37,398 nucleotides of DNA, from the NCBI GenBank assembly GCA_035352555.1, contig DAOPXW010000015.1, forward strand, positions 1 through 37,398. Direction: 5' to 3'. The number at the start of each line of letters is the position of its first letter. Positions within the stretch are counted from its first letter, which is position 1. Shown here in pieces: positions 23,249 to 32,032 of the stretch. The notes below the pieces were generated by a model. It had not been told where the DNA came from. It did not search any database and saw only the letters and a list, made by a program, of their open reading frames with translations. The position numbers and the translations under genes were made by a program. Source of the stretch: UBA2922 sp035352555 (lineage in GTDB: Bacteria > Bacillota > Clostridia > Oscillospirales > Oscillospiraceae).

Positions 23249-25030
23249 GTGAACTCAATCGTCATCCTTCTCATCGCACTGGCCTGCCTGGTTCTCGGCT
23301 ACATCTTCTACGGCAGCTGGCTGGCCAAGAAGTGGGGCGTGGATCCCAACCGTGAGACTCCCGCTCACACCAACTACGACGGCAGGGACTACGTCCCGGC
23401 CCACCCCGCGGTCCTGATGGGCCACCATTTCTCCTCCATCGCCGGCGCCGGCCCCATTAACGGACCGATCCAGGCCGCGGTTTTCGGCTGGGTCCCCGTT
23501 TTCCTGTGGGTCGTCCTCGGCGGCATCTTCTTCGGCGCCATGCATGACTTCGGCGCCCTGTTCGCCTCCATCCGCCATGGGGGCAAATCCATCGCGGAGG
23601 TCATCCGCGACACCATGGGCGACAAGGCTCAGAGACTGTTCACCATCTTCGCGCTGCTGGTCCTGATCCTGGTCATCGCCTCCTTCACCGCCGTCGTGGC
23701 CGGCACCTTCGTGTCCGTCGCCGGCAAGGGTGAAGCTGCGCTGCCGCTGTTCACCACCAATGCCGTCAGCGCCAACGCCTCCACCGCAATGACCTCCCTG
23801 CTGTTCATCATCCTGGCTTTCTTCTTCGGCTTCGCCGTGTACCGCAGGAACGTCAAGGTCGGCCCCGCCACCATCGTCGGCATCGTGGGCATCGTCCTGA
23901 TCGTCTGGCTGGGCCTGAAGGTCGGCATCAACATGAGCCGCACCGCCTGGGTCATCTTCATCGCCGTGTACATTGCCGCAGCTTCCCTGCTGCCCGTCTG
24001 GATGCTGCTGCAGCCCCGTGACTACCTCAGCTCTTTCCTGCTCTATGGCATGATGATCCTGGCTATCTTCGGCATCTGCGGCGCGCATCCCAATGTGGAG
24101 CTCCCCGCCGTCACCGGCTGGACCGACACCCTGACCAAGACTCTGGGCGGCAAGTCCAATATCGGCACCCTGTTCCCGGCGCTGTTCATCACCGTGGCCT
24201 GCGGCGCGTGCTCCGGCTTCCACTCTCTGGTCGCCTCCGGCACCACCACCAAGCAGATCTCCAGTGAAAAGGACGCCAAGACCATCGGCTACGGCGCCAT
24301 GATCATCGAGTCCGCGCTGGCCATCATCTCCCTGATCGCCATCGGCGCCGTGTGGCACGTCGCGGCCGACGGCACCATCGCCCTCACCGGCTATAACAAC
24401 GCCGCTTACAGCATCAGCGCGCCGCCCACCATCTTCGCCGGCGGCATCGCCTCCATGATCGCCTCCTTCTGCGGCGGCAAGACCTACGGCGTCATCTACA
24501 CCCTGCTGACCCTGGCCGTGTCCGTCTTCGCGCTGACCTCTCTGGACACCGGCACCCGTCTGGGCCGCTACATGTTCTCCGAGCTGTTCACCCCGGAAGG
24601 GAAAACGTACAAGGATCTCACCGGCTTCCGCAAGTTCCTGGTGAATCCGTACACCGCCACCATCGTCCTCGTGGTCATCGGCTGCGGCATGGGCTTCATG
24701 GGCCTGTCCCAGATCTGGGGCGTGTTCGGCGCCGCCAACCAGCTGCTGGCCGGTATCGCCATGCTGGCCGTCGCCACTTGGCTGGGCAACGTCGGCAAGA
24801 GCAACAAGATGTTCTTCTTCCCCATGGTCTTCATGCTCATCGCCACCATCACCTCTCTGGTCATGACCATCATCAAGAAGTTCGCCATGATCGGCGGCGG
24901 CACCGCTGCCTGGGGCGACTGGTTCCAGCTGATCTGGTCCGTCGGCCTGGTGGTTCTGGCCGTCATGCTGGTCGTCCAGGGCATCGGCGTTCTGTCCAAG
25001 CAGGGCAAGAAGGCCGCCGAGAACAAGTAA
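23249..25030 (+). CDS. cstA: CstA-family transporter (pyruvate/peptide uptake)
   Basis: A 593-residue integral membrane protein with about 14-16 TM segments. The family signature is clear: YGSWLAKKWGVDPNRETPAH, then HPAVLMGHHFSSIAGAGPI and GPIQAAVFGWVPVFLW near residues 50-90, plus the conserved CGACSGFHSLVASGTTTKQI and LTSLDTGTRLGRY. Family members import pyruvate (BtsT/CstA in E. coli) or peptides under carbon limitation. It is shorter than the E. coli proteins (about 700), as is common in Clostridia. The start is GTG, with AAGGAG 9 bases upstream. Codon use is strongly biased to C-ending codons, unlike the neighbours, which suggests high expression. A perfect terminator follows. Confidence 0.95.
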   Translation: MNSIVILLIALACLVLGYIFYGSWLAKKWGVDPNRETPAHTNYDGRDYVPAHPAVLMGHHFSSIAGAGPINGPIQAAVFGWVPVFLWVVLGGIFFGAMHDFGALFASIRHGGKSIAEVIRDTMGDKAQRLFTIFALLVLILVIASFTAVVAGTFVSVAGKGEAALPLFTTNAVSANASTAMTSLLFIILAFFFGFAVYRRNVKVGPATIVGIVGIVLIVWLGLKVGINMSRTAWVIFIAVYIAAASLLPVWMLLQPRDYLSSFLLYGMMILAIFGICGAHPNVELPAVTGWTDTLTKTLGGKSNIGTLFPALFITVACGACSGFHSLVASGTTTKQISSEKDAKTIGYGAMIIESALAIISLIAIGAVWHVAADGTIALTGYNNAAYSISAPPTIFAGGIASMIASFCGGKTYGVIYTLLTLAVSVFALTSLDTGTRLGRYMFSELFTPEGKTYKDLTGFRKFLVNPYTATIVLVVIGCGMGFMGLSQIWGVFGAANQLLAGIAMLAVATWLGNVGKSNKMFFFPMVFMLIATITSLVMTIIKKFAMIGGGTAAWGDWFQLIWSVGLVVLAVMLVVQGIGVLSKQGKKAAENK

Positions 25031-25050
25031 GCAGCTTTCTCCGCGTTCAA

Positions 25051-25082
25051 AAGCAGCTCCGCAAATGCGGAGCTGCTTTTTT
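25051..25082 (+). terminator. Intrinsic terminator of the cstA operon
   Basis: A perfect 13-bp GC-rich stem (25051-25063 with 25066-25078) followed by a T-run, 20 bases after the cstA stop. Confidence 0.95.
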
Positions 25083-25126
25083 CGGCGTATTTCACACTTT
25101 TTTAACCTTTCAGCTTTTCCGGGCGC

Positions 25127-25132
25127 TATAAT
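25127..25132 (+). promoter_or_regulatory. Candidate -10 element of the regulator-kinase-protease operon
   Basis: TATAAT about 68 bases before the response regulator start; two further TATAAT copies follow at 25138 and 25146. No good -35 can be picked, so activator dependence or use of a later copy is possible. Confidence 0.35.
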
Positions 25133-25199
25133 CGGTATATAATTGTATAATTCTAAAATTCAGGCAATGCAACGTGTCTCAAATAAGGAGGAACTCTCT

Positions 25200-25886
25200 A
25201 TGAACAAGAAAGCGCTGGTCGTGGAAGACGACAGCAATATCGCCGAACTTCTGCGCCTGTACCTGGGCAAGGACGGCTTCGAGGTCGCCATCGCCCTCGA
25301 CGGCGGCAAGGCCGTGAGCATGTTCGATTCCTTCCAGCCCGATATCGTTCTTCTGGATATCATGCTGCCCATCATGGACGGCTGGCAGGTCTGCAGCGAG
25401 ATCCGCAAGACCTCCAAGGTGCCCATCATCATGCTCACCGCCAAGGGCGAGACCAACGACAAGATCACCGGACTGGAGATGGGCGCGGACGACTATATCA
25501 CCAAGCCCTTCGAGGTCAAGGAGCTGCTGGCCAGGGTCCACGCCGTGCTGCGCCGCACCGAGTGCGGCGAGGAGGGGGCCGCGCACAAGCTCAGCTTCGA
25601 CAAGCTCACCATCAACCTCGATTCCTATGAGCTCATCGTCAACGGCGTCAAGGTGGACACCCCGCCCAAGGAGATGGAGCTGCTGTTCCATCTGGCATCC
25701 GCCCCCAACCGGGTGTTCACCCGCAACCAACTGCTGGACGAGGTTTGGGGCTTCGATTACTTCGGTGATTCCCGCACCGTGGACGTGCATATCAAGCGTC
25801 TGCGGGAAAAACTGGAGGGCGTTTCGGACAAATGGTCCCTGAAGACCGTCTGGGGCGTAGGTTACAAATTCGAGGTTGAGGAGTAA
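25200..25886 (+). CDS. OmpR/PhoB-type response regulator
   Basis: A 228-residue two-component regulator. Receiver domain 1-120: acidic pocket E9/D10/D11, phosphoacceptor D53 in VLLDIMLP, T80 and K102 in DYITKPFE, all intact. A winged-helix DNA-binding domain follows (LTINLDSYELIVNG, PKEMELLFHLASAP, VDVHIKRLREKL, VWGVGYKF). Start at 25200 is set by AGGAGG 8 bases upstream; the frame extends 19 codons further without a site. The paired sensor kinase begins 15 bases later, and an HtrA-type protease follows that. Confidence 0.95.
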   Translation: MNKKALVVEDDSNIAELLRLYLGKDGFEVAIALDGGKAVSMFDSFQPDIVLLDIMLPIMDGWQVCSEIRKTSKVPIIMLTAKGETNDKITGLEMGADDYITKPFEVKELLARVHAVLRRTECGEEGAAHKLSFDKLTINLDSYELIVNGVKVDTPPKEMELLFHLASAPNRVFTRNQLLDEVWGFDYFGDSRTVDVHIKRLREKLEGVSDKWSLKTVWGVGYKFEVEE

Positions 25887-25901
25887 AGGCGGAACCGCGC
25901 C

Positions 25902-27389
25902 ATGAACAGCAAAAGCAGCATCTACTTTAAAAATTTTATCGCCACGGCGGCGCTGGTCATCGTGTCCTTTGTGATGCTGGGCTCGGCTTTCGTGTTTTTG
26001 GGGCGCAGCTGTCTCATCAACGAATACCGGGACAAGATGGACCGCAATGCCGACGAGGTGGTCAGATCGGCCAGCGCCATCGCCATCGGCGACGGCATCT
26101 CCGGCTGGGTCACCGGCTGGGATCTGCGGATGCTCATCACCTCGTTGGCCTCCGGCTCGGGCAACCACATCTTCATCACCAGCGAGAACGGACTGGTGCT
26201 GCTGTGCTCCGACCTGCAGCTCAACTCCCCGCTGATCGGAAAACGGCTCTCGGATAATGTCATGTCCCTGCTCACCGCCAACGGGAGCATCGACCAACTC
26301 ACCAATCTGGACGGCTTTTACGACGGCACCCGCTTCGTGGTGGCCAAATCCATCACCAATCTGGACGGACTGACCATCGGCTATGTCTTTGTGTCCTCCG
26401 ACACCTCCTCCATCGTGGGCGCCTACCGCACCTTCATGTGGGTGGCGCTGGCCGTGGCCACGGCGGTGCTGATGATGGCGCTGCTGATCTCGCTGTTTTA
26501 CTCCAAAAAAACGGCGGAGCCGCTGGATGAGATGGCCGTGGCCGCCCGGCGTTTTGCCCACGGGGACTTCTCCATCCGGGTCAAAAACCAGGACCAGCGC
26601 ACCGACGAGGTGGGCGCGCTCATCGACTCCTTTAATGATATGGCCGACTCGCTGGAGACCTCCGAGGCCCGGCGCAACGCCTTCATCGGCAACATCTCCC
26701 ATGAGCTGCGCACGCCCATGACCACCATCGCCGGTTTTGCCGACGGCATTCTGGACGGCACCATCCCCAAGGAGCAGGAAGGCAAATATCTGGCCGCCAT
26801 CGCCGACGAAACCCGGAGACTGTCCCGGCTGGTGCGCAGCATGCTGGACGCCTCCCATCTGCAGGCCAAGGTCGCGGATAAGTCCAACCGAACAGATTTC
26901 GACCTGACGGAGCTCATCCTTCAGACCCTGCTGAGCTTTGAGAAGCGGGCGGAGGGGAAGAATCTGGACATGGATCTGCAGCTGCCCGAGGATCCCATCC
27001 GCGTCTTTGCGGACCCCGACGGCATTACCCAGGTGGTCTACAATCTGGTGGACAACGCCGTGAAATTCGCCTACGACAGCAGCGTCATCACGGTACTGCT
27101 GTACAAGAAAGGCGGCAAGGCCTACGTCTCCGTGAAGGACCGGGGCGACACTGTCCCTCCGGACGACCTGCCCTTCATCTTCGACCGCTTCCACAAGTCC
27201 GACCACTCCCGCAGTCTGGACAAGGACGGCGTGGGTCTGGGCCTGTATCTGGTCAAGACCATTCTCAACAGCCACGACGAGGACATCGCCGTCACCAGCC
27301 GCGACGGTATGACCGAATTCGTCTTTACTCTGGCCCTGTCGGAGGCCGAGAAGGCGGAGCCCCGGCAAATCAGCAAAAAGGAACGGTAA
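25902..27389 (+). CDS. Membrane sensor histidine kinase
   Basis: A 495-residue partner of the response regulator. TM1 about residues 13-34, an outside sensor domain of about 135 residues, TM2 about 171-194, HAMP (EPLDEMAVAARRFAHGDFSIRV), HisKA with phosphoacceptor H267 in SHELRTP, and HATPase with the N box QVVYNLVDNAVKFA near 378-391 and GVGLGLYLVKTI near 443. All catalytic motifs are intact. The signal is unknown; the adjoining secreted-type protease gene suggests envelope or secretion stress. Ribosome binding site is weak (AAAGGCGG). Confidence 0.95.
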   Translation: MNSKSSIYFKNFIATAALVIVSFVMLGSAFVFLGRSCLINEYRDKMDRNADEVVRSASAIAIGDGISGWVTGWDLRMLITSLASGSGNHIFITSENGLVLLCSDLQLNSPLIGKRLSDNVMSLLTANGSIDQLTNLDGFYDGTRFVVAKSITNLDGLTIGYVFVSSDTSSIVGAYRTFMWVALAVATAVLMMALLISLFYSKKTAEPLDEMAVAARRFAHGDFSIRVKNQDQRTDEVGALIDSFNDMADSLETSEARRNAFIGNISHELRTPMTTIAGFADGILDGTIPKEQEGKYLAAIADETRRLSRLVRSMLDASHLQAKVADKSNRTDFDLTELILQTLLSFEKRAEGKNLDMDLQLPEDPIRVFADPDGITQVVYNLVDNAVKFAYDSSVITVLLYKKGGKAYVSVKDRGDTVPPDDLPFIFDRFHKSDHSRSLDKDGVGLGLYLVKTILNSHDEDIAVTSRDGMTEFVFTLALSEAEKAEPRQISKKER

Positions 27390-27393
27390 CATT

Positions 27394-28662
27394 ATGAGCG
27401 AACCTGATTACGGACAAAAATCGGACTGGTACGCCTCCAAATCGGCGGTCCCGTCCGCGCCCAGAAAAAAGCACAAGGCCTTTAAGATCGTGATGCTGTG
27501 CCTGTGCGCTGTACTGGTACTGGGCACCGTGGCGTATCTGGCTTTCGGCAGCGCGGGCAAAGGCGGCAATTCCGCCGGTGCCGGCTCCGGCGGCAGCACC
27601 GACAGCAGCGGGCTGCCCGCCAGCTGGAAGGACTATCTCCAGAGCGTCTACGACGCGCAGGACATCACCCAGGCGGATATCGAGCTGGCCACCACCACCT
27701 ATAACGGCGACTTCACCATGACGCTGAAGCCGCAGGGCAAACAGCAGCTCACCCTGCAGGAGATCTATGCCAAGTGCATCCCCTCCGTCGTGGCTATCAC
27801 CGCTTACACCGCCGACGACAGCGGCGCGGCCTGGGGCACCGGCGTGGTACTCAGCGCCGATGGCCTGATCATCACCAACACCCATATCATCGACGGCTGC
27901 GATTCCGTCACCGTGACGCTGTCGGACGGCACGGAATACAAGAACGCTCAGCTGATCGGCGCCGACGGGCAGAGCGATATCGCCGTGCTGAAGATCAACG
28001 CCAAGGGTCTGACCCCCGCCGAATTCGGCGACAGCGGCGAACTGGCCGTGGGCGACAGCGTGGCCGCCATCGGCAATCCCCTCAGCGAGGAGCTCACCGG
28101 CACCATGACCGACGGCATCGTCTCCGCCATCAACCGCGGCGTCAGCTACAACGGCCATGTCATGACCCTGATCCAGACCAACGCCGCCATCAACGAGGGC
28201 AACTCCGGCGGCCCGCTGGTGGATATGTACGGCCACGTGGTGGGCATCGTAAACATGAAGATGATGTCCTCCTATTCCAGCATCGAAGGCATCGGCTTCG
28301 CCATTCCCAGCGCCAGCGCGGCGGAGGCGGCGGATCAGCTGATCTCCGGCGGCGAGATCACCGGGCGGCCCTCCATCGGCATCACCGTGGGCCCCGTGAC
28401 CGAGGCTGTTGCCGAGCATTACAGCATCCCCAACGGGCTGTACGTCTCCAGCGTATCCAAGGGCTCCAACGCCGAGGCCCAGGGCGTGAAAGCGGGGGAC
28501 ATCCTCACCGCCGTCAACGGAAAGACCGTCACCGAGACGTCCCAGGTCAGCGACATCAAGAATGCCCTGCAGGTGGGCGATTCGCTGACACTGACCCTGT
28601 GGCGGGACGGCAAGACCTTCAGTGCGGACGTGAAGCTGGTGGAGGCCAATCAGATCTATTGA
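27394..28662 (+). CDS. htrA: HtrA/DegP-type membrane-anchored serine protease with PDZ domain
   Basis: A 422-residue S1C protease acting on misfolded proteins outside the membrane. A Lys-rich N-terminus, one TM anchor about residues 32-51 and a Gly/Ser linker lead to a trypsin-like domain with catalytic H164 (TNTHIIDG), D195 (SDIAVLK) and S271 (NEGNSGGPL). One PDZ domain covers about residues 325-415 (GLYVSSVSKGSNAEAQGVKAGDIL). All three catalytic residues are present. It starts 4 bases after the kinase stop, so it belongs to the same operon, and a terminator follows directly. Confidence 0.95.
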   Translation: MSEPDYGQKSDWYASKSAVPSAPRKKHKAFKIVMLCLCAVLVLGTVAYLAFGSAGKGGNSAGAGSGGSTDSSGLPASWKDYLQSVYDAQDITQADIELATTTYNGDFTMTLKPQGKQQLTLQEIYAKCIPSVVAITAYTADDSGAAWGTGVVLSADGLIITNTHIIDGCDSVTVTLSDGTEYKNAQLIGADGQSDIAVLKINAKGLTPAEFGDSGELAVGDSVAAIGNPLSEELTGTMTDGIVSAINRGVSYNGHVMTLIQTNAAINEGNSGGPLVDMYGHVVGIVNMKMMSSYSSIEGIGFAIPSASAAEAADQLISGGEITGRPSIGITVGPVTEAVAEHYSIPNGLYVSSVSKGSNAEAQGVKAGDILTAVNGKTVTETSQVSDIKNALQVGDSLTLTLWRDGKTFSADVKLVEANQIY

Positions 28663-28671
28663 CCCCACATA

Positions 28672-28712
28672 AAAGACGGCGGACGGCAAATGCCGTCCGC
28701 CGTCTTTGTTTT
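28672..28712 (+). terminator. Intrinsic terminator after htrA
   Basis: A perfect 17-bp stem (28672-28688 with 28691-28707) followed by GTTTT, 9 bases after the stop codon. Confidence 0.95.
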
Positions 28713-28818
28713 ACCGGCAGACAAAGGAATTCCATTCGTCCATGGCAGTGTGCGTCTCGATCCTCAAGCCGGTCCGCTCCGGCGCCGCCGCGGGGGTATT
28801 TGCCGTCACTTTCATCAA

Positions 28819-28844
28819 AAAGCCCCGCCAAACGGCGGGGCTTT
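28819..28844 (-). terminator. Intrinsic terminator of hpf
   Basis: AAAGCCCCGCC and GGCGGGGCTTT around a short loop form an 11-bp stem 24 bases after the hpf stop, followed on the minus strand by T. The 106 bases between this and the htrA terminator hold no supported gene. Confidence 0.9.
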
Positions 28845-28867
28845 GCGTGTGTTGTGGGTTATATCGG

Positions 28868-29416
28868 TTACTCGCCGTCGTCCATGATGAGACCGTAGCC
28901 GCCGTTTCTGCGGCAGTACACCACGGCAACCGCGCCTTCCGCCTGATCGTTGCGGAACACGAAGAATTCGTGCTCCAGCAGGTTCATCTGCAGAATCGCT
29001 TCCTGCGGGGACATGGGCTTGATGGGGAATTTCTTGCTGCGGACGATCCTGAATTCCTCCTCTTCCTCCTCATCCTCCACGGGGGCGTAGGCCGGCATCT
29101 CATCCAGCACCAAATCGGCGCCGTCTCTGAGCTTCTTGGCCAGACGGGTCTTGTTCTTGCGGATCTGCTGCTCGATGGAGGCCACGCCCGAATCGATGGA
29201 AGCGTACATGTCGCTGGTGAGCTCGCTGGCGCGATAGATCATGCCGTTGCTTTTGATGGTGATCTCGGCGCGGAAGCGGCCCCGCTCAATGCTGAAGGTG
29301 ACATACGCCTCGCTTTCTGTCCTGAAAAGACGATCCAGCTTGCCTATCTTTTTCTGCGCGTAGGCTCTGAGGTCTTCGGAGAAAGTCATTTTCTTTTCGG
29401 TAAAAGTGAACTTCAT
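28868..29416 (-). CDS. hpf: Ribosome hibernation promoting factor, long form
   Basis: A 182-residue long HPF that pairs 70S ribosomes into inactive 100S dimers in stationary phase. The N-terminal S30AE domain (residues 1-100) has YAQKKIGKLDRLF, VTFSIERGRFRAEITI and DMYASIDSGVASIEQQIRK. An acidic linker with six consecutive Glu precedes the dimerisation domain (IVRSKKFPIKPMSPQEAI, HEFFVFRN, VVYCRRNGGYGLI). Length and domains are typical. AGGAG lies 9 bases upstream of the ATG. It is transcribed alone. Confidence 0.97.
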   Translation of the reverse strand: MKFTFTEKKMTFSEDLRAYAQKKIGKLDRLFRTESEAYVTFSIERGRFRAEITIKSNGMIYRASELTSDMYASIDSGVASIEQQIRKNKTRLAKKLRDGADLVLDEMPAYAPVEDEEEEEEFRIVRSKKFPIKPMSPQEAILQMNLLEHEFFVFRNDQAEGAVAVVYCRRNGGYGLIMDDGE

Positions 29417-29478
29417 TTGTGTCAGCTCCTTTCGTGTGCTCGCAGGCGGGGATCGCTCCCCTCCGATGTTCTCATTTT

Positions 29479-29508
29479 ATCATACCCGCAGGGCAAAGAG
29501 AAGAACAA
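29479..29508 (-). promoter_or_regulatory. Candidate hpf promoter
   Basis: On the minus strand TTGTTC (29503-29508), an 18-base spacer and TATGAT (29479-29484), with an overlapping TAAAAT just downstream. It sits in the 102-base gap between the leucine-rich-repeat gene and hpf. Confidence 0.45.
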
Positions 29509-29518
29509 TTTGCAAATT

Positions 29519-32011
29519 TCAGGGTGTTACGCCCTCCACCGTGATCTGGCAGCCGGGCAGGGCGGAATACAGCGCGTCCACCTGCTCCTGCGGCAGGCTG
29601 CCGCCGCTGATATACAGCTCCTTCAGTCCCGTCATGGTCAGCAGCGGGGAGACGTCCGCAATAGGGTTATTCTCCAGGTTGAGGCTGCGCAGCGCCGTGA
29701 GGGACGAGAGGGGCGTGAGGTCGGCGATGCTGTTGTTGGAAAGATCCAGCGTGGCGCACTTTGTCAGGCCCGTCACGGCGGAAATGTCCGTCAGTCCCAG
29801 GCCGGAGGCGTCGACCGTCGCGGCGTCGGCGTCGAAGCTTTTGGTGCCCAGCTTGACCTGGCTCTTCAGCCCGGAATGGGAGATCTTGCAGCCGGGCAGG
29901 GCGGTCTGCAGTCCGTCTACCCCGGACTGGGTGAGGGCGGCGTTATTCTCCAGATAGAGCCTGTTGAGCTTGGAGAGGCCGGCGAGATCGTTCAGGTCGC
30001 TGTCCTTGACCCCGGTATTCTCCAGCCCCAGCTCCACCAGATTGGCGCACTCATCCAGCGGCGCGAAGGAGCCGACGGCGTTGCCGCCCAGATAGAGGTA
30101 TTGCAGGCCGCCCAGCGCCGCCACGGAGGACACGGAGGTAAATTTATTGTTCTGCACGTCCAGATAGGCCAGCCGGGTCAGGCCCATCAGCGGGCGCAGA
30201 TCGCTGATACTGTTGTTCTTCAGGCACAGCCATTTCAGGCCCGGAATATCCATCAGCGGGCTGATATCGGAAATGCTGTTGCCCCGCAGATCCAGCTTTT
30301 CCAGCCCCTCGCACTTGGACAGTACCGAAATGTCGGTGATGCCCTTGCCGCTGAGATCCAGCGTGGTGACGTCGGATTTGAAGGTCACGCCGCCCAGCGT
30401 GAGTTCCTCCACATCCTCGCTGGCCTGCTCGGAATGGATCCGGCAGCTGGGCAGGGCGTCCTGGATCTCCTTGAGCTGCTTTTCGGTGATGTCCATGCCC
30501 TTGATGCTGAGCGTGGTGAGCTTGCCGAGCCGATAAAGCGGCGAAAAATCCTTGATCTTGTTGTTGTCCAGATACAGCGTGCGCAGGGCCTTGAGCCCGG
30601 ACAGAGGCGTGAGATCCGTGACGGCGTTGCCGCTGAGATCCAGCACCTCCAGCTTTTCCAGTCCCGCCAGCGCGGAGAGGTCGGTGAGCTTGTTGCCGGA
30701 GAGCGTGGCGCTCTGCAATTCCGTGAGTTTGGCGAGGCCGGCGATGTCCGCGCTGCTCAGGCCCTTATCCGCCAGGCCTACGCTGACGGTGTCTGCTTTG
30801 AAGGCCTCGCCGCCCACGGTGACGTTCTCCCCGGACGAGCCGCCGTTTTCCAGCTCCACCAGTCTGGCCTTCACCGCGGCGCTCCTGCCGCCGTACTTTT
30901 CCAGCAGGGCGAAGGCTTTGTCGGTCTGTCCCTCGGCGACATAGCAGTCGGCCAGCATCAAAACGCTCTCGTCCGTGGGGTCGAGCGAGACGGCCTTTTC
31001 CAGATAGATCACGGCGCTGTCGTAATCGCCGCTGTCGTAATACTGCTTGCCGTCCTGGAAATAATCGTCGTAGCGCCGGGCGTTGGAGGAATGAACCAGC
31101 GCAAACACCACGCCGATGACGGCCAGCACCGCCACGGCGGCCAGACAGAGATACGTAATGGTCTTCCTGCTCATCCTCTTCCTCCCATTTTCCGTCTCGG
31201 GGGGCGTCTGCGGCGTTTCCGCCGGCGGGGTCTCGGGGGGCGTCTGCGGCGCTTCCGCCGGCGTCAGGGCCGCATCCACGGCGGGCATGATCCGGGTCTC
31301 GCCGTCGGCATCCTGTCCGGCGGAGCGCCATGCCAGCTCCGGGGGTATGTATTTTGGCAGCTTTCGGCGCACGAAGTCGGGCTGTCCGTCATAGACGGAG
31401 GGCACGATCTTTTCCATGGCCAGCGTGGTGAACAGCAGTGCGCACAAAAAGCACATGGCCGAAATCTCCGGCATCCACTGTACCAGCGTGGCGGGGGTGG
31501 CGGCGTTGAGCAGGGTGGTGCGGTCCTGCACCGCCAGATGGTACACCAGCGGCGTGCCGACGGTGACCACCAGCAGCCATTTGGTGCGGATCCTGCCGAA
31601 CACCGTGACCGTATAGATGCAGGCCGCCACCACATACAGCAGAATGCTCAGCACTTTCACCCACCAGGGTGTCACGGAGGCGGTCTCCAGGATCAGGAAC
31701 ACCGCCGTGAGAAACACCGGCAGCGACGTGGCCCACAGGGCGGCCCTGCCCACCAGCTCCAGAAGGACGATGAATAATATACAGCACACGATGGGCAGAA
31801 AAACCTCGGTATAGGTCGCGTCCGTATCGGGCACATTCCAAAAGCCCCAGTAGCCGATGAGCCGGAACAGCACCGACAGCGCCATCAGCACCATGGCGAC
31901 CTTGGCCAGAAAATTCTTCCTGTCCACGATGTATCTCATTTTACCGGGCTTCTTCAGCACCGGCTTTTGCTTCGGGATCGGGGGGTCCGTTCTCACGTCC
32001 GTCTCGGCCAT
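29519..32011 (-). CDS. Polytopic membrane protein with TPR and modular leucine-rich repeats
   Basis: An 830-residue protein of unknown function. Order: six TM segments (about residues 36-58, 67-88, 93-110, 116-138, 144-160, 182-202); a Pro/Thr/Glu linker (250-273) with a 12-residue tandem repeat; a basic stretch and TM7 (286-308); TPR-like helices (316-385); and SDS22/internalin-type leucine-rich repeats of about 22 residues from 400 to the end. The repeats fall into three modules (397-526, 535-711, 717-826), each opening with an LGxxxF-type strand and closing with ALPSC or ALPGC. Positive residues before TM1 and TM7 suggest that TPR and LRR lie outside the cell. It follows the aminopeptidase gene by 21 bases with a poor binding site. 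Confidence 0.88.
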   Translation of the reverse strand: MAETDVRTDPPIPKQKPVLKKPGKMRYIVDRKNFLAKVAMVLMALSVLFRLIGYWGFWNVPDTDATYTEVFLPIVCCILFIVLLELVGRAALWATSLPVFLTAVFLILETASVTPWWVKVLSILLYVVAACIYTVTVFGRIRTKWLLVVTVGTPLVYHLAVQDRTTLLNAATPATLVQWMPEISAMCFLCALLFTTLAMEKIVPSVYDGQPDFVRRKLPKYIPPELAWRSAGQDADGETRIMPAVDAALTPAEAPQTPPETPPAETPQTPPETENGRKRMSRKTITYLCLAAVAVLAVIGVVFALVHSSNARRYDDYFQDGKQYYDSGDYDSAVIYLEKAVSLDPTDESVLMLADCYVAEGQTDKAFALLEKYGGRSAAVKARLVELENGGSSGENVTVGGEAFKADTVSVGLADKGLSSADIAGLAKLTELQSATLSGNKLTDLSALAGLEKLEVLDLSGNAVTDLTPLSGLKALRTLYLDNNKIKDFSPLYRLGKLTTLSIKGMDITEKQLKEIQDALPSCRIHSEQASEDVEELTLGGVTFKSDVTTLDLSGKGITDISVLSKCEGLEKLDLRGNSISDISPLMDIPGLKWLCLKNNSISDLRPLMGLTRLAYLDVQNNKFTSVSSVAALGGLQYLYLGGNAVGSFAPLDECANLVELGLENTGVKDSDLNDLAGLSKLNRLYLENNAALTQSGVDGLQTALPGCKISHSGLKSQVKLGTKSFDADAATVDASGLGLTDISAVTGLTKCATLDLSNNSIADLTPLSSLTALRSLNLENNPIADVSPLLTMTGLKELYISGGSLPQEQVDALYSALPGCQITVEGVTP
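31195..31266 (-). repeat. Tandem 36-bp repeat, two copies
   Basis: Copies at 31195-31230 and 31231-31266 are nearly identical. They encode the 12-residue linker repeat (AEAPQTPPETPP then AETPQTPPETEN) of the leucine-rich-repeat protein; a site where copy number could vary between strains. Confidence 0.8.
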
Positions 32012-32032
32012 AGCTCGTCCGCCTTATCTCTC

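Noticed and set aside
28711..28812. A 34-codon minus-strand frame between the hpf and htrA terminators
   Set aside because: It lies just after the hpf terminator, has no homology that I recognise, and its only G-rich upstream sequence is the terminator stem itself.
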